Below, in pieces: positions 21,683 through 33,730 of a DNA stretch of 64,000 nt. The DNA is from Gnetum montanum. Taxonomy: Eukaryota > Streptophyta > Gnetopsida > Gnetales > Gnetaceae. Numbering within the stretch: the first letter of the stretch is position 1; every line of letters starts with the position of its first letter. The notes under the pieces are model-generated. The model saw only the letters and a list, made by a program, of their open reading frames with translations. It ran no database searches and was not told the origin of the DNA. Location of the stretch: contig MNCI01010504.1 in assembly GCA_015680685.1 (NCBI GenBank), positions 257,235-321,234 on the forward strand, read 5' to 3'. Both the position numbers and the translations under genes were made by a program.

Positions 21683-22380
21683 CCTTATAAGGAAGGTGAA
21701 TTTCTTGATGGATGGATAAGAACATAGCTTGTAACTAAGCCAAATAGGGTCTTTCCAGGATCAGGTTGAACTTTAAGGTCTCTTCCACCATCAAAAAGTT
21801 TGTAGTTGTAAGAAATTGTTCTCCAGCTACAAAATCCAAGGAGATAGACTCCTTGATAGTAGCTCTTAATCCATTGAAGGACTTAAGAGTTGTGGTGGTC
21901 ATAGGTTGTATCTTCTGAGTTAAGCCCAAGCATTCAATGATGGTACATGGGATGACATTGGTTGTAGCTCCATCATTAACATGCACTTAATGTATTTTAA
22001 ACTTTTCCATGCATATAGTTATGAATAGAGGGGTTGTAGTCACCTCACCATTCTAGGGGTTAACCTTAGTTTCACTATCATAAAGTGTCCATGATATTGA
22101 CTTCCCCTTCCCTCATGAGGGAGGAGTCATTACTGCATGGATGGCTTCCTCATTAGTGGTTATATCCTCACTAGTGGATATGGAGGTTAACATTTTGACT
22201 AGTGCCTCATGATGTGTGGTGGAAGTCATGATCAGGTCATATAAGCTCAAGGTAGCATTTTTCTACTTCAAGGATTACTTGAATTGATCCATTGCACTAA
22301 GGAAGTTTCTTTTTATTGGTTGTGGGCTTGTCACCATGGTTGTGCTTTAATGCATCCATGCATCTAAAAATGCAAAATTT
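21683..22380 (-). pseudogene. gag-protease linker and protease, element B
   Basis: From 22380 leftward the minus-strand frame has a linker, then LSLYDLIMTSTTHHEALVKML near 22195-22255, an acidic stretch, then VHVNDGATTNVIP near 21950-21990 at the catalytic position, LVAGEQF-like text and ILERPYLA near 21735-21760. A and E share each block. The catalytic motif reads N-D-G here, not the usual D-[GS]-[GA]. Stops occur at several codons. The frame reaches the D insertion site with EIHLPYKG. Confidence 0.8.
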
Positions 22381-22912
22381 GGCTTTAGGTTATGAATTTT
22401 ATGGCTCTTTTTGATTTTTTTTATCTTGGGCTTTGCCTGAAACGCCAAAAAATTTTAGGATCTTGATGCTTTAGTAGAGTCTTGAAATTTGGGCAAGGAT
22501 TTCCACAAGTGTAGCATCATGATGGACCATCCAGACAATGTAGGCACTGAAAGAACACTGTATAGTTCGACAATTTTTCTATTGCCCTATCTGATAGGCC
22601 TATTGAACTCTCCAGCCTGCCCAGCTTGGTACTTGACCCGGCTAACGGTCTACTTAGAGACCAATTTAGAAGCTACCGAAAGTGTTCAAGATGAGCTAAA
22701 TAATTTAGCAAGTTTTCTAACTGAAGAAACCTGCTACACTACACTACATTGCACAGCTTAGCAGGCCTTGAGAAGACTGAAAAAGTATCAAAGATGCACA
22801 TTGATGATGACTTAGCCCTCTAGAGAATATGCCCCACTTCATCTTTGATACATGAGCAAAGTGACATAGCAAAAATCTGCCAAATTTCATCAAAGGTCCT
22901 CTTCACTCAAGT

Positions 22913-23549
22913 GCTACGCTATGCTACACTATGTAGCATAGCATAGCATAGTAGGGATACACTCTTGCAATGATCCCACATAGATAGCTTTGATGGAGTA
23001 GGCACATTTGCCGAGGTTTCAACCTATGAACATGTTTGCTCCGTTGACACGCCATGACATGATTGACATTCCTTGACAAAAATTTTACAAGATTAAGCTA
23101 GAATCCAAGCCAAGTTGGGTGTTACGCTATGCTATGCTATGTAGCATAGCACAACATAGCAAGGATAGGACACATGAAGGCCCTTTTCCAAGTGGTTTTA
23201 GAAAGAAGATTGCACTTGGCCACATTCCAGCCTTCAAGGTTGGCTATCTCGATTCACCTTCAAGCTCCAAGCATGGTTTCTTGACAAAGCATTGCAAAAC
23301 CAAGCGAGGATGCATGTCATATTGGCTGCTATGCTACACTATGCTACATAGCGTAGCATAGTATAACAAGGATGCAAAACACCAAAGTGTCCCAAAGGTG
23401 AACTCAATAGGTCCCAAGACCTTTCAACATGAAACATAGGGTTGCAATCACTTGCCTAGCTAGGCCTTAGACAACTATTTTTGTCTTATAGGCAAGATTT
23501 TGTTTAAGACCAATGGCTACGCTATGCAGTGTAGTACAACATAGCGTGT
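22913..23549. repeat. palindromes at ~205-bp spacing, left LTR of E
   Basis: Four inverted repeats. At 22913-22947 there are 16-bp arms (GCTACGCTATGCTACA / TGTAGCATAGCATAGC) around CTA, with one mismatch. At 23130-23151 the arms TGCTATGCTA / TAGCATAGCA are perfect. At 23329-23361 there are 15-bp arms with one mismatch around CTA. At 23516-23549 it is imperfect (CTACGCTATG / CATAGCGTGT). Centres are about 210, 205 and 187 bp apart. Confidence 0.9.
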
Positions 23550-23969
23550 GAGTATTTACACTACATACACTGGAGAGTGTAAATAGCATAACACTCGTGT
23601 AGAAACCTCAGGACATCTTCAGTTATCTACAGAACTGGTTAGCAATGGTTATTCTCATCCTGACACCTCTCCAATAGGCGAAATTAGCAATTTTGCCTTG
23701 TTTTGCATCCCCTAACCATCCCCAAAGTTGTCCCTATGCTTGACCCTACTCGTAAGAGTAGGAAAGATGTAGTCCTAGAGCACAGGCTCCACTTTGCATT
23801 TACTGATTGGTAATTTTCTTCGCAACAAATATAGCAGCTCTCTGAACTTTAGCACATGTAGCATGAATGGTATGGTCACAAGCATAGCAGCATGACATAG
23901 TTACATCACCACTTTGTGGGACCCAAGACACATGGCACTCAAACCACATTTCTCTTCCACATCTAACTC

Positions 23970-23977
23970 TATAAATA
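23970..23977 (+). promoter_or_regulatory. TATA box, left LTR of E
   Basis: TATAAATA followed by TCCCAGCAAACAA. Same context in the right LTR at 42541. Confidence 0.7.
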
Positions 23978-24621
23978 TCCCAGCAAACAACATTCAAGGT
24001 GTTAGGGCTTTTGGGAGCATTTTAGCGGGGTTGGATGTTGGCATTGTTGGCTTGGAGCATTCAATCAGCTTTTGGCATTGTTGGCTTTTGGAAATTACTT
24101 CTCTAGCGATTGGCTTTTCTTTTACTTGAGATCTTGGCATTTCAGATCTTTGGTGATTAGCTTTGGCAAGGAGATTGACAAGTTGAGGGTCCCTATTAGC
24201 AAGCTATTGACAATAGTTTGAGGAACTATGACCATACTGCTTTGTTGCAAGCTATGCTTGTTCCCACTGCCATCAGTTGTACACCTCCTACATTTCAGCA
24301 AAGATCATATCCCTGATCTTAGGGTGCTGTACTTTCTTACCTAAACTTGTTTTATTTTGTTTTTTTATTTTTATGTTTTGCATTGTTTTCAATTGATTCA
24401 CGTTCATCGCTTATCGCTCAATGTGCATATAATAGCCTTAAAACCAACATTTATGAAAGGTTATTGTACATCGCTTAAGTTCTTGCCTGATCAATTAGAC
24501 CATTTAGGGTACCCTGCATCCATTTACATTCAGCATGATCCTCGCATGGATTTGGGGTTAGGTTGTATGCCCGGTGACCTCTCGGTGTTCAAACCACTGA
24601 TGTTTTCAGTTGCTACAGCTT

Positions 24622-24640
24622 TTGGTGCTAGAAGGAGGAC
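24622..24640 (+). other. primer-binding site, element E
   Basis: TTGGTGCTAGAAGGAGGAC four bases after the LTR end. TTGGYGCTAGAAGGAGG-type sites are common in plant Tat-like elements. I do not assign the tRNA. Confidence 0.65.
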
Positions 24641-24973
24641 CCTTCTGTGCCCTTCTTGTGTATCATAGGTAATCCTTCATGCTATCTATACCCCATCATC
24701 TACTAGCATAGATGTGATACCATTGTGGTTATCTATGCACTGTGTGATGTAGATTGGTTGCAATGACGGTTCCTTTGGGACCTGGTAGGACTAAAGCCTC
24801 CAACTGACTACTAACCTTACTGCATTTACTGTATTTACTACCCCACACTACCTGCATCTCATGCAACGTAGAAAACCGCCTAGCGTAGCACTCCTACTTA
24901 GCATAACAGACATCTCCCTAGTGCATCCAGTTGCATTTTTTCTCACTTTTATAGTTTTCACATTACAACAAAA
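24641..24973 (+). other. leader of element E, no gene seen
   Basis: Untranslated leader between the primer site and the first gag-like frame. Confidence 0.5.
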
Positions 24974-26050
24974 ATGATTCCTACAACCATTGTTACCACC
25001 ACCTCAAACCTGGAGGTTTCCTACTCAGTTCAAAACGTGACAAGTCCTGAGTGGTCACTTAGCCTAGTGTTGGTACCATGTCAATCCCTTAGATTGTGGC
25101 ACCTATCAACGGAGTGCTTGGTGCAAGACGCAGAGCGATATGACTTACTCTGCAAAAAATTCAAGCAAATCTACCCTTGGATTGTTAAGAACTTGAAGAT
25201 AAATGTAACTTAGAGTTCCTCCACCGAAATAGGAGGGAGTTCATCCCTACCCTTGACATCGTCATCCTATTGACTAAACAATATAAATGGGTCCTAGACC
25301 AGTTGATGCAAGTTAGTAGGTCCAAGGAATGGGACACAGTGTTCCACTACAACGAAGCGTTTCAAGATGGACAGGAAGACTTGAACTCCCACTCCAAGGG
25401 TGGTAGCCAAACCTATGCTACAGTCATCCCACCTATCGCTGTCTTTCAATCTAACCTGCTCTTTGCTTCTGCCCCCTTCGTGATTACCATGACCCCCCTA
25501 CAACCTACACCTGTGTCAGCCATGGGCAGCCATCCCATTCCTTCTACGTACTAGCAAGGGGATCCTTCAACTTCGTTCCTAGTCACCCTCCCTTCTCAAT
25601 CTACCCTAGTAGCGTACCCAACATCAGTAATGGCTATGTTGCCATACGTCCACACCATGCCCACATCTCAATCACATGTAAGCTTCACCTCTGGTCCTTC
25701 ATCTACACCTGTTCCACCACCAGTGGCTAACCCAGTCTTAACCGCATGGTGGGTGCCAACCCCTTCCTTACCTATGACACAACGCTCTTAGGTATCATAC
25801 TATGTGCAACCCCAAGCGCATCCACTTTTTCACATAGCAGAACCCAGTGCAGGGTTGTGGGCCATCCCACTGGGTGATGGACGACCCAAGCAACACCATT
25901 CATAGGAGCGACACCAATAGCATCCCCCATGGGCCAGGCCATTTCCCCTACACCACAACCCCCATCGGCACATGTGATGGATGCTCAAGCAACCCCCCAA
26001 CAATCTACAATGTCACCGCATCTAGATCAAGCTTTTCAACTTATCTAGAT
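24974..26050 (+). pseudogene. gag N-terminal part, element E
   Basis: An ATG at 24974 opens a 79-codon frame with a Cys/Trp-containing block, then further frames that are Pro-, Ser-, Thr- and Gln-rich (25400-26040), as is common in the variable N-terminal part of Tat gag. Frame changes and stops are frequent. The conserved gag core seen in B (PPGVPIPKFSKYNGEGDP) is absent: at about 26050 the text passes directly to RT sequence. I judge it gag by position and composition only. Confidence 0.5.
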
Positions 26051-26051
26051 C

Positions 26052-28143
26052 CTCATTAACGGGTCCCTATGGCAAGTTAACAATATTCCTGAACCAAGAA
26101 TTGGTAGACTTTGAGTTATCCTCTCATAACATTGTAGCATCCTTGGAAACATCCCTAGATTGGCTCGAACATCTGGTCCAAGCCTTATACTTAGAGGCTG
26201 GGGATGTAACTAAGGACCCTCTCACTGAAATCCCCATAACTACCATCAGAGGTGAAACAAAGACCCTGAAAGTTACCTCCTTTTTACATCCACATGTACA
26301 CCAAAACATTTCCAAAGTTCTCCATGACAACGTTATAGTGTTTGCATGGTCATATGACAACATGCGAGACCTAGACCTACAGCTCATACAACTCAACATC
26401 ATCTTAGACTTGCATGTCAAGGCAATCAAGCAAAAGGATCGCAAGTTCAAACTGGAGATTGTGCTAGCTATACGCTATGAAATCACCAAGCTTTATCGAG
26501 CTGGTTTCATTCATGCAGTCAACTACTCAGAATGGGTGTCAAACATCATTGTAGTTTCTAAGAAAATGGGAGGTATACGAATTTGTATAAAATTTTGAGA
26601 TATGAATAAAGAAATGATTAAGGATGATTTCCCATTATCAAGCATTGATCAGCTCATAGACACTACAGCTGGTCGTGCCTTACTATTCTTCATGGATGGG
26701 TTTTCAAGCTATAACCAAATCTGTATAAACCTAGAGCATCAGTTTTCAACCACTTTCATGGCCCCTTGGGGAACATTTTGTTATACGATGATGCCTTTTG
26801 GACTCAAGAATGCTGGAGGAACTTATCAATGAGCAATGACATATATTTTTAGCGACTAGATTTTGGAGAGGATAAAAAATTATGTGGATGATATAGCAGT
26901 CAAGTTAAAGGAAGTAATAGATCATCCCAATGATCTCAATGTAGTCCTCCAACGTTGTCAAAGGCATGACCTATGCCTCAATCCTAAGAAATGTATTTTT
27001 AGAGTTAAAAATGGATGCATGCTAGGTTTTGTAGTATCAAAAATAGGAATACGAGTGGACCCTGATAAAGTGAGGGACATCGTCAACTTAGCACCACCTA
27101 CAAACCTCAAAGAGATGTGTGAGTTACAAGGCAAGGTATAGTTTAGTAGAAGGTTTATCTCAAATTTGACAAACAAGCTACACCCCATGCAACATCTACT
27201 TAAAAAGGGGATCAACTTCAACTGGATAAAAAATGTTAACAAGCCTTTGATAACTTAAAGAAAGAGCTTTTGCACCTCCCAACTATTTACCCACCATAGA
27301 GAGATAAGCCTTTCTACATCTACCTTGCCACTTCGAACACATCTATTGTTGCATTTCTTTGTCAAAAAAGAGACGGTGGGTCTAAAACCCCAGTCTGCTA
27401 TCTAAGAAACACATTAATAGCTTATGAGGTGAAATACAATGAGGTAGAAAAATATTGTCATACCCTAGTATTTGCGCTTAAAAAGTGAAGACACTACCTA
27501 TTTCGTAGCAAGGTGAACATTATATGCAAAAGCAACATACTTTGGGCTATTACAAAAAACTTGTACGAGAGTAGTAGGATAGCCTGATGGAAAGCTATAA
27601 GAGTAGAACTAGATTTCCATTATGTAGCTCAATCATCAACAAAGGGTCAAGCCATAGCCACATAGCTTACAACTTCACCCGTTGATGATCAAGCAATAAT
27701 AGAACCCGAATTCCTGGATGAACACATCAATAACCTAAGCTCTATACCAGTTGATTTTGAAGCAAGCTTACATTTTGACGATGCTTCAACTACACAAGGT
27801 GTAAGAACCACTATAGTTATCACATTTCCCTCTAGGGAAATTTGATCCTTTGCTTATCGCTTTACATTCCTTTGTATGAACAACGTAGCTGAGTATGAAG
27901 GACTCCTTAGGGGCCTCGTAGCAGCCCAAGAGCTAAAGATTCAACATTTGGCAGTTCAGGGTGATTTGCAATTAGTTGTCAACTAGATCAATGAATTCTA
28001 TTCTTGCAAGGCTTCACACTTGCAACATCATTGCAATCTAGCTAAGAGTTTGCTAAAACAGTTTGCAACATTGGACATTCAACACGTACATCACAATGAG
28101 AACACCGTAGCTAATGCATTAGCCACGTTAGCATTGAATGTGC
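26052..28143 (+). pseudogene. displaced RT-RNase H-aRH block, copy 1, element E
   Basis: About 2.09 kb homologous to 35851-37943, close to nine in ten bases by eye. Order: RT N-terminal block (LDWLEHLVQALYLEAG near 26155-26200), EWVSNIIVVSKKMGGI, TMMPFGLKNAG, the YVDD box at 26881-26892, VSKIGIRVDPDKVRDIV, RNase H (27260-27600) and aRH (27700-28140; CMNNVAEYEGLLRGL, HHNENTVANALATLALN). It lies between the N-terminal gag and the gag-protease linker, where the gag core belongs. Several stops sit at the same codons as in copy 2, for example after TYQ and after SD before the YVDD box. The RT catalytic box itself is intact, but the gene is dead. Confidence 0.85.
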
Positions 28144-28730
28144 TAAAACCAATCAATGCATGCTTACAAGGATCCCCTAAACACAAATAGTGCGGGGTAC
28201 ATAATTACCATCATTGACATTGATAGCAACCCAAAACCACCATAAAAAAAGTTCGTGGTGCATGTCCCTCCTCGAAATGTAACAACCCCTACAATGACAA
28301 AAACGACGTAGCAAAAATCGTTTTTCCTCAAGGTCCCTCCTTAGACATTCACCCCCACACCCTTTGTGCTCAAAAATACACCATCCATGCCAGCACCACA
28401 GGCACCATTCGTTATTAAGGTTCCAAAATAAATAAGCGCTTCTACTGCACAAAGCCAAGTAATGAAAGCAGCACCGCAGCCTCCCTATTCAAAAAAATGG
28501 AAAGAGCGTTTAGCAGACAAGATGGCTAGGGAACGTACTACCTTAGGTTCCCCTAACCATACCCCCTTGTCCTTGAGGCCCATGTCTCCCTCATCGTCAG
28601 CAACCGATAATGCCACAGAGAAGCAATCGCCATTATCCCCCCCAGGAAAGCACAATCCTCAATCTAAAGCTGCCCCACCCAAGTTAAATAGGCTATGAAA
28701 TAGAAAAACACAACTTTGAGCCTATATAAC
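28144..28730 (+). pseudogene. gag C-terminal/linker part, element E
   Basis: Proline-, Ser- and Lys-rich frames, including 28462-28698 (MKAAPQPPYSKKWKERLADK). It leads into the linker LYNLVMTSTIHQEAMVRML near 28715-28775 that also precedes protease in A and B. It is taken as the end of gag. Confidence 0.5.
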
Positions 28731-29550
28731 TTGGTAATGACATCCACTATACACCAAGAAGCCATGGTTCGCATGTTAACATCCATATTAGTTGATGAAA
28801 AATGCCGATAGAGGAGAAAGTGATCCACACTATCATGCTTCCATCTATGGCTGAGGAACCATGGCTAGCTCAGTTAACATTTCATGATGAGTCCATTAAG
28901 GATGACCTTGAAAAGGGTCAGGTGACAACGGCACCTATGTTCACACAATTCGGGTTGATCAGTAGAAGATCCAAAGGGTACATGTTGATGACGGGGCCAC
29001 TACTAATGTCATCCCCTTTCCCATAGTGGACAAATTACGCTTAGTTGATAAAATCAAGCCCATGACGACTTCCTACTTAAAATCATTTAATGGGGTGTGT
29101 GTGCTAGTAAAAGGAACTGTACATATCAAATTTATGGTAGGGGACCAGTTCCCCATAAGCGTAGTGTTTATAGTGGTAGAGAAGCTGCCTGGGTTCAACC
29201 TGATCCTGGGGAGGTCATGGTTGGCCCAATTGAGGGTTGTTTCCTCACCAATACACTAGGAAATCCACTTACCCTACATAGGAGGGGAAGTGGTAATTCA
29301 TGGTGATGAAGTGACTCCCTAAGCCCTAAACAATGTAGGAATGGATCAAGGTTTAGAGATTGAAATCTCTGAAAACCAAACCCCCGTTCAAACTGAAATT
29401 CCTAAACAAGTCAAAACCAGCCCAAATGAAGAAGCAACATGGGCTGAGATGTCATTTCAAGTGGTAGACGATGACATAGAGGAGTATCATAACAAAACCT
29501 CCTAGCCATACGCATCGCCAAGCCCATGATGGCTTAGGAAGCAGCTGTAG
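28731..29550 (+). pseudogene. aspartic protease, element E
   Basis: The catalytic region VHVDDGATTNVIPFPIVDKL is near 28978-29030; Asp-Asp-Gly replaces the usual D-[GS]-[GA]. The second motif, FNLILGRSWLAQL, is near 29194-29232. Then EIHLPYIGGEVVIHGDEV near 29260-29310, and an acidic tail (GLEIEISENQTPVQTE, then VVDDDIEEYHNKTS) to about 29505. A, B and E all carry Asp or Asn before Asp-Gly, so this change may be lineage-wide and not a defect. The splice donor for the following interval should lie near 29500-29560, but I could not fix it. Confidence 0.8.
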
Positions 29551-29739
29551 GAATGATCATTGTTTGCATTAGTGTAATTACTCCACTACTCGCATCATGA
29601 TTACTACTTGCATCAATGTCATAATCACTGTTTACATTGTTTGCTTTATATTCATTATTTATGCTAGCATCCTCTTCGCTGTTTAAATTTTTTACCTTAT
29701 GTTCATTTTTTACATCACTAAACAGCCCGCTAAGGCCTA

Positions 29740-29905
29740 AAACTGGCAATTTTCTTTATTATCACCTTACATACGGCCTGAAATGGCCTAAAACTAGTAG
29801 TGGCTTGAAATGGCCTAAAACTAGCCACAGCCTAGAATGTCCTTAAACTACTCGTTGCAGTCCATCAAGGTCTAAAATTGGTAACTTCACTAACTTGAAG
29901 CAATA
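29740..29905 (+). repeat. minisatellite, proximal copy in element E
   Basis: Units TGGCCTAAAACTAGYAG, GGCTTGAAATGGCCTAAAACTAGCCAC, AGAATGTCCTTAAACTACT and CATCAAGGTCTAAAATTGG. It lies between protease and the end of the antisense unit, as 13845-13965 does in B. Confidence 0.75.
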
Positions 29906-30118
29906 ACAAAAACAAAACAAAAAAAAAAGTCATCATTAAGCAATGGCCATGAATGGCCTTAAACTAAAATGAGAGGCTCTCAAAGGGCCCAAAAAGATAA
30001 AAAAAATAAATGAAACACATGAACTGAAATGAAATAAGTTATTTCACATTCATTATTTGCTCAATGTTAATCAATAATGTTTACAAATCAATCAAATTCA
30101 AAGCAAGAAATAAAATTT
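29906..30118. other. A-rich spacer in element E, no gene seen
   Basis: Low-complexity sequence with A runs, next to the stop of the antisense unit. Confidence 0.4.
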
Positions 30119-33100
30119 TCAGTCACCACACAATGGGTCTTCGTTTCCATCATTGTCTCCTATCCCACTGGGTCCCGCATCTTCATTCAGATTATGCATA
30201 AAGCAAGAAATAAAATAGTGAGTTAAACTACAATAAAGGCTTTTACAAAATAAACCATAACATAAAAAAAGGTGACTAACCCGAGATGGCCGCACATCCA
30301 TTTCGGGAGGTATCTGATCCATGCCAACCACGAGATTTCACAAGATCTCCTTCTCAGTGAGGTTGTCTCAATTCCCCTCTCCTAGATTAGTGCTTGCGGT
30401 AACCTTCCCCTTTTCCATGGCTATCCATCTGGGTGGCCCTAGGGAAAAGGTGATAGCGGTGGTCTCCTCGATAGGTAGGGTCACCTCCCTTTCAGGAGAC
30501 TCACTTACCATCACCTATTGCATGAACCTCTCATAAGCACCATAAGCACCAATGACATCAAGAAATAGCCTAAGGGTACGTGCTTCAACAACAACATCCT
30601 AGTATTATTTATGATAGGTGGCACTTTCCATCTTATACATATGTTTATGGTTCTTCTGTGCATGTCCCCATTCGTAAACCTTTGCACTAGAGTCTTTCCA
30701 GTCTTAGTTCTTCTGTGCTAGGAGGTCTATCTACATGCGTTTTTCAATAATTTCATGACTGGCATCATTACTATTTCGTATGAATGTCCAATATCTAGCA
30801 TAGTCAGTCACATCTGTATGCCAATTACCATCATGGGTGTCATGGGCTAATAGAAACTCATTCCTAGATCGGAGATCCTCCACCTTTGCAGTTAGGTTGG
30901 TCTTCTCCTTCTTGAGCTTTTGTACCCTCTGACAGAGGTCTTCGTTCACATGCCTACACTCCCATAAGGAATGTGTCAAGTACAATGCACATTTACTCAC
31001 TTCATCGTAAATGTGACGAGGTACCTCAGTCACCTCTAATGGAAGTTCAAGCATGACGTTGACCTTGAGGACTTGCCGAGGATCTCACTTGAGATGGGAA
31101 GCTACCATGTATGGAAGAATGTTATTCACAGTGACAAAAAAAATAAAAGAGCTAACAATTGCAAATGCCTAGCATACCAATTGTAGCATACTGATCTTGA
31201 GATCAATTTGCTTCAAGTGATCAATCATATCATCGACCACCCCCTCCATGAAGGCAAACTTGTTGGGGGTCTTGATCTAGGGTTGGACACGAATTGAGGA
31301 AGAAGGGTTAGGGGCATCAATAGTGATGTTTGTTGCACAATAAAACATGTTAGCCATGGTAGAGAGGATAACAACAGAGTTGATGAAAAAGGACACGACA
31401 GCGCAAAGATCCTACCCAGCAAACCCTCAGGGGTGATAGCGGGGGAATCGCCCATTGAGAAATTATCAAGAAATTGGTTAAGCTTACTAGCGTCCAATTG
31501 TAGCCCCTCTCTTTCCATCTAGCCCAAAAGTGTGATGACATCCTCGACACTCATCTACTCTTTGGGCACTAAAGCACATTCTACAAAGGGGTCATTAGCA
31601 AGGGCCTCTTCTTCCTTAGCCGAGGCCTCTTCCTCCTCCTCTCCAGTAGGCACCCTCACTTCAGGGGCCAAAATTTCTTCCTCTTCCTCTTCTCTTTCTT
31701 CTAATAAAGCATAATCACAGTTAACGAGATATTCCAACTTGAAATAGGCACTATGTTGCATGATGCTATATAGCGTAGCACAATATAACAAGTGCTACAC
31801 TAACAAAAATAAGTTTAGCATACTTACCAACCAGGGGTTGCACCCTGTGAACTTTGATCCATAGCTTCTTCCCCCTCTCTTCACTTGTGTGGGGAGTCTC
31901 TTTGGTAGGATGAGACTTCTTATGTTACAACTTAATCTTTACAGTCTTGGAAATGAGGTGTTCCCCCTTTAACACATTGCCTGTGTTGATGGGGGGCACC
32001 TATCCCACGTTGTCCTAGCCATGAAAGGGACGTGCCACCTAATCCCTTGTTGTTATTGAAAGCGATTCCCCGATAGCTTTCAGGGGGTCTTGGGATCGGG
32101 TGGTGCAAAAAACCTAGCAGATCCATGGCTTTGATATCTGGTTATGATCTTGTACTACCTAGGATCCATTCTCATGAACTACCAGAAATTTTACAAAGCA
32201 TCCAAGGCAAGCTATAAAGAAGGTGTAATGCACATTGAAACGGGACTCAAGCTTCTCATGAAGCTTGACCATTTCAACATGCAAGCCTTCAGAAAGGTAC
32301 CAGGCCTAGTTGTAATGAGTTCCTTATTCCATGACCTTCCTCATTATCCAAGCCTGCTACACTCTAAGGATTTTTCCTTTGGAGAGTAGCTTAGCAAAAG
32401 CAAGGGCATGGAAGACAGGGTAAATCATTTCATCCACCACCAGCTTGACCTTGTGAATATAAATCCCCTTTCGATCCTTAGCCATCCCCAGCCATTCCTC
32501 AATGTCCCCCTGATGGTTTGCATCTTTCTTATATTTTTCTCCTATGGGGAGACCATTAGAAGGGACACTGAAAAATTTTGCAAATAGTTGGTCATTAATT
32601 TCAAACACCACGCACACATTATGAACACATGTGTGGAAGCGGTTAGCCTTCTCGATGAAGGAATCAACTAGGGAAGAATATTTGTAGCTGGGACATTTAG
32701 ATTTACAACAAAAAATAAGTTCATGAGCCCTGCCTCTTGAATGTTATGAAAAATGATGGCTGGGGCCCCATGGCAGAGCCAAGGTTGCATCTCCTCCACA
32801 TCCCCATACTTGAAGAAGAGGTTGGTTATCGTCACACTTGGAGGCGACCACAGTGACTTATTGGGATTCCCTAGCTACTGCAACAGTTAAAAAACAAAAA
32901 AAAAGGGGTTAGCAAAAAAAAATGAAAGCACATCATCACTTGAACACACAAGAATAAATCCATGATTTAACATACTAGGTTTGAATGACATAGGAAATGG
33001 TGGGAGTTCCACCACAACATCTTCGATGGTAATCGGTTGACGCGATGTCCATTTGCTATCCAACCAGACAACTTCCTTACACTTCCCATAGAATTTGGAA

Positions 33101-33730
33101 TACCTAGTTGGATAGGTTTTGAAGTCAAAACCAAGTTGTTCTATGACACCAGCACACATGTTCTCAGTGGAAGAAAACTCTTGCAGAGCTATTTGGGCCA
33201 CCGCCAATGCATCCGTATTATTGTTAAGACCACCTTCGTCAATGTAAAACTTGGTAACACACAAGAATATTGTAAGAATATTTGTCTAGCATAATGTGAA
33301 TCATACAATATGTTAAAATACCTTCATAGGACTTACCCACCAGCATAGTAAATGGTTCCAGGTGGGTTCTGAAAGCAAGTGCCCATGTGATGGGCAACGA
33401 ATAGCATGTTGTATAAATGATAGCATTTCTACTTAGGCATGTCCTAGATCCAAATTAAGAATCTCAAGCCTCTTAGGTGTTGGTTGGATTTTCCTGCCCC
33501 TTCGCCCTTGATTGACCCATCAACCAAAAAATTTAGGATGCCTCAGTTTGCCCTGGGTAACAACATCTCTGCAAGTACGGCGGTTGTCTCAGCTAATAGG
33601 TGTGGCCACATGATCACACTAAAATGGCAGAGGAGGAATTGTAGGAAGTCTTTTGCTCCCTTCTAGAACTAGACCGCCTACTATCCCACATGTGCATGGG
33701 AAGGAGGGACATTGGCCACATGTTCACTGA
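30119..33730 (-). pseudogene. antisense unit of E: multi-block gene-like sequence, function unknown
   Basis: Read right to left on the minus strand, open blocks with amino-acid-like texture are separated by T-rich gaps with splice-like borders. Block ending MLFVAHHMGTCFQNPPGTIYYAG (about 33355-33425), then GTAAGT; 32945-33290 (CVTKFYIDEGG..., then VVVELPPFPMSFKPSML); an acceptor TTTTTTAACTGTTGCAG near 32883; 32380-32720 (VDSFIEKANRF, VCVVFEINDQLFAKFF, GEKYKKDANHQGDIEEWLG); an acidic tract (EEREEEEEEIL) near 31650-31700; LDASKLNQFLDNFSMGDSPAITPEGLL near 31410-31500; FMEGVVDDMIDHLKQIDLKISMLQL/GTATGC near 31180-31255; a coiled-coil block (RVQKLKKEKTNLTAKVEDLRS) near 30850-30930; and a last block AGPSGIGDNDGNEDPLCGD before the stop at 30119. 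Most in-frame stops are TAG, TAA or TGA at codons one C-to-T step from CAG, CAA or CGA. I do not recognise the protein. Antisense ORFs are known in some Tat elements such as Grande; whether this is related is unknown. Confidence 0.55.

Larger units (their letters stand above)
22440..24617 (+). repeat. left LTR of element E (5' LTR)
   Basis: Matches the right LTR from about 22450 (GAAAY.GC..AAAATTT.AGGA.C.TGATGCTT) to TTTTCAGTTGCTACA at 24617. The first part, present at 40910-40990 and in the A LTR, is not recognisable here. Short frames inside (22489-22761 and others) recur in the right LTR with changes and are not taken as genes. Confidence 0.85.

Noticed and set aside
22341-22440. Target duplication TTGGC (22379-22383 and 43189-43193) for E
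   Set aside because: The left LTR start is not recognisable there, so the match of five bases may be chance.
22489-22761. Protein genes inside the E LTRs (22489-22761, 41051-41341, 23119-23361, 41784-42041)
   Set aside because: They lie in U3 of the LTRs, change frame between left and right copies, and follow the periodic repeats.
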